DNA of 7,320 nucleotides from Methylophilaceae bacterium (GTDB taxonomy: Bacteria; Pseudomonadota; Gammaproteobacteria; Burkholderiales; Methylophilaceae), in the NCBI GenBank assembly GCA_002401735.1, contig NVTX01000055.1, positions 1,745 to 9,064 of the forward strand, read 5' to 3'. Shown here one piece after another: positions 5,485 through 7,320 of the stretch (positions are counted from its first letter, which is position 1; the number at the start of each line of letters is the position of its first letter). The notes beneath the pieces are model-generated. The model worked only from the letters and a program-made list of their open reading frames with translations. It was not told where the DNA came from and made no database searches. Made by a program: the position numbers and the translations under genes.

Positions 5485-6441
5485 ATGGTAAAAACGTTTC
5501 AAGAAATCATTTTAAGTTTGCAGTCTTACTGGGACAAACAAGGTTGCACTTTGCTCCAACCTTACGACATGGAAGTTGGCGCGGGCACTAGCCATACCGC
5601 TACTTTTTTACGTGCACTAGGCCCAGAACCATGGAAAGCGGCTTATGTACAACCAAGCCGCCGCCCTAATGATGGTCGCTATGGTGAAAACCCTAACCGT
5701 TTACAACATTACTACCAATTTCAGGTTGTGCTAAAACCAGCACCAGCCGACATTATGGATTTATATCTAGGTTCACTTGTTGCACTTGGGTTTGATCTTA
5801 AACAAAATGATGTGCGCTTTGTAGAAGATGACTGGGAAAACCCAACCTTAGGCGCTTGGGGTTTGGGCTGGGAAGTCTGGCTCAACGGCATGGAAGTCAC
5901 GCAGTTTACTTATTTTCAACAAGTTGGCGGTATTAACTGCAAACCAATTACAGGTGAAATCACCTACGGCTTAGAACGCTTAGCCATGTACTTGCAAGGG
6001 GTCGAAAATGTCTATGATTTAGAATATTCACCCGGCGTAAAGTATGGTGATGTTTTCTTACAAAATGAAAAAGAACAATCCGCCTATAACTTTGAACACT
6101 CAGATGTAGATTTCTTACTCATTGCCTTTAATGCGCATGAGAAACAAGCCAAACATTTAATGGAAGAGAAACTTGCCCTTCCAGCTTACGAGCAAGTATT
6201 AAAAGCCGCACACACCTTCAACTTATTAGATGCGCGTGGCGCAATTTCTGTCACAGAGCGTGCTGCCTATATTGGTCGTATTCGTAATTTAGCGCGTAGT
6301 GTTGCCGCCAGTTACCTTGATAGCCGCGCACGCTTGGGCTTTCCAATGGCACCAAAGGAGTGGTCAGATGAAGTCCTTGCGCAATTAGAAAAAGACCGCA
6401 TTAATCAAGAGAAGAAAAAGAACAAGAAAGCTGCAGCATGA
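5485..6441 (+). CDS. glyQ: Glycine--tRNA ligase alpha subunit
   Basis: A 318-residue class II aminoacyl-tRNA synthetase subunit; E. coli GlyQ has 303. Seen: [13 protein letters not shown] at the start, [23 protein letters not shown] (21-43), motif 2 with [27 protein letters not shown] (55-81), [21 protein letters not shown] (129-149), and motif 3 [16 protein letters not shown] (157-172). The alpha subunit forms glycyl-adenylate from glycine and ATP; with GlyS it makes the cytoplasmic bacterial-type alpha2beta2 enzyme that charges tRNA-Gly. The extra length is mostly a Lys/Ala-rich tail, [16 protein letters not shown], whose role is unknown. The ATG at 5485 matches the family start; only a weak AGG at 5470-5472 precedes it. 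The gene follows lnt by 88 bp, and its stop TGA overlaps the glyS start in ATGA. Confidence 0.97.
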   Translation: MVKTFQEIILSLQSYWDKQGCTLLQPYDMEVGAGTSHTATFLRALGPEPWKAAYVQPSRRPNDGRYGENPNRLQHYYQFQVVLKPAPADIMDLYLGSLVALGFDLKQNDVRFVEDDWENPTLGAWGLGWEVWLNGMEVTQFTYFQQVGGINCKPITGEITYGLERLAMYLQGVENVYDLEYSPGVKYGDVFLQNEKEQSAYNFEHSDVDFLLIAFNAHEKQAKHLMEEKLALPAYEQVLKAAHTFNLLDARGAISVTERAAYIGRIRNLARSVAASYLDSRARLGFPMAPKEWSDEVLAQLEKDRINQEKKKNKKAAA

Positions 6442-7320
6442 GTACACACCAAACCAACAATTTACTAGTCGAATTATTTGTGGAGGAACTCCCTCCAAAA
6501 GCCCTTAAAAAACTAGGCTTAGCCTTTGCTAGTGTCTTAGCTGAGTCTTTAAAATCACAGGGGCTAAGGTCAGACAGTGCTGTGGTCACTAATTTTGCAA
6601 CCCCACGCCGTTTAGCAGCCCATATAACAGAAGTCGTTAGTAAAGCTGCCGATAAACAAGTCGCGCAAAAACTAATGCCTGTCAAAATAGGCCTAGATGC
6701 AGAAGGCAACGCAACCCAAGCTTTATTAAAAAGGTTGGCTGGCTTAGGGCTAGATGATTCTGCTGTATCAACACTCCGAACTGAAAATGATGGCAAAGCA
6801 GATAGCTTGTTTTTAGACATTACCAAAGTGGGTGCTACGTTAAGTGAGGGCTTACAAAAAGCCTTAGAAGAAACATTAGCAAAACTACCAATCCCGAAAG
6901 TCATGACGTATCAAATTAATGATGGATGGGAATCGGTCAACTTTGTGCGCCCTGCCCATGGCTTAGTCGCTTTACATGGCGATGAAGTCGTACCCGTCAG
7001 CGTATTGGGCTTGAGTGCCAGTAACATCACAACAGGGCATCGTTTTGAATCTAAAAAAGAAGTTATTACGCTAAACAATGCCGATAGCTACGAAGCGCAG
7101 CTTAAAACAGAAGGCGCAGTGATTGCTAGTTTTGAGACACGTAAAGCAGACATTGCGGCACAACTAAAAGCGGCGGCGGACAAAGCAAACCTAACCCCAG
7201 TTGACGACGAAGATTTGTTAGATGAAGTGACTGCATTAGTAGAATTGCCGAATGTATTACTTGGTCAATATGAAACAGAGTTCTTAGAAGTGCCGCAAGA
7301 GTGTTTGGTACTGACCATGA
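6438..7320 (+). CDS. glyS: Glycine--tRNA ligase beta subunit, N-terminal part (partial)
   Basis: The frame stays open from ATG 6438 to the window end: 294 codons, against about 690 in complete GlyS, so roughly 40 percent is visible. Seen: [16 protein letters not shown] (8-23), TPRRLAAHI (55-63), [15 protein letters not shown] (168-182), GHRFESKKE (200-208) and the stretch [35 protein letters not shown] at the end, all typical of GlyS. The beta subunit recognises and holds tRNA-Gly and is needed for charging; the C-terminal anticodon-binding region lies beyond the window. The ATG overlaps the glyQ stop by four bases (ATGA), so translation is probably coupled, giving balanced subunit amounts. 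No separate strong ribosome site is visible; a purine-rich run in the glyQ tail codons precedes the start. Confidence 0.96.
   Translation, partial: MSTHQTNNLLVELFVEELPPKALKKLGLAFASVLAESLKSQGLRSDSAVVTNFATPRRLAAHITEVVSKAADKQVAQKLMPVKIGLDAEGNATQALLKRLAGLGLDDSAVSTLRTENDGKADSLFLDITKVGATLSEGLQKALEETLAKLPIPKVMTYQINDGWESVNFVRPAHGLVALHGDEVVPVSVLGLSASNITTGHRFESKKEVITLNNADSYEAQLKTEGAVIASFETRKADIAAQLKAAADKANLTPVDDEDLLDEVTALVELPNVLLGQYETEFLEVPQECLVLTM

Noticed and set aside
6401..6904. A 167-codon open frame on the minus strand
   Set aside because: It is antisense to the glyQ end and the well-supported glyS start; its translation shows no recognisable domain and is Ser/Lys/Ala-rich as expected of a shadow frame.

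Overview
The window is about 7.3 kb of a moderately low-GC proteobacterial chromosome. Gene order and protein sequences suggest a betaproteobacterium; the AT-leaning codon use would fit a Methylophilaceae-type methylotroph, but that lineage is a guess and was not tested. It contains the conserved housekeeping cluster miaB-phoH-ybeY-corC-lnt-glyQ-glyS, cut at both ends. There are no mobile elements, CRISPR arrays, tRNA or rRNA genes.

Layout: 1-143 is the 3' end of miaB (TRAM domain). It abuts phoH (144-1091) with no intervening base. Positions 1103-1417 hold a minus-strand gene for a stand-alone DUF1905 protein, placed between phoH and ybeY. ybeY (1447-1884) and corC (1896-2756) follow on the plus strand. 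A predicted lipoprotein gene (2823-3242) comes next, then a strong bidirectional hairpin terminator, then mscL on the minus strand (3314-3724). A roughly 190-bp divergent intergenic region leads into lnt (3912-5396). Then glyQ (5485-6441) and the first 294 codons of glyS (6438 to the window end) overlap by ATGA.

Functionally, three themes are interleaved. RNA and translation: MiaB modifies tRNA, YbeY matures rRNA, PhoH is an RNA-linked ATPase, and GlyQS charges tRNA-Gly. Envelope: Lnt performs the last step of lipoprotein maturation, the small lipoprotein is a potential Lnt substrate, and MscL is an osmotic safety valve. Ion homeostasis and ribosome stress: CorC/YbeX. The usual co-linear cluster is interrupted by three non-core genes: the DUF1905 gene, the lipoprotein gene and mscL.

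The most interesting local structure is the 29-bp gap between the divergent starts of the DUF1905 gene and ybeY. It carries a perfect palindrome, ATTATATAAT, which reads TATAAT on both strands and sits so close to both ATGs that either transcript would be leaderless or nearly so. I see no convincing evidence of a wholly new multi-gene system. The findings are organisational (an antisense gene embedded in a conserved operon, a shared symmetric promoter) plus one uncharacterised lipoprotein.
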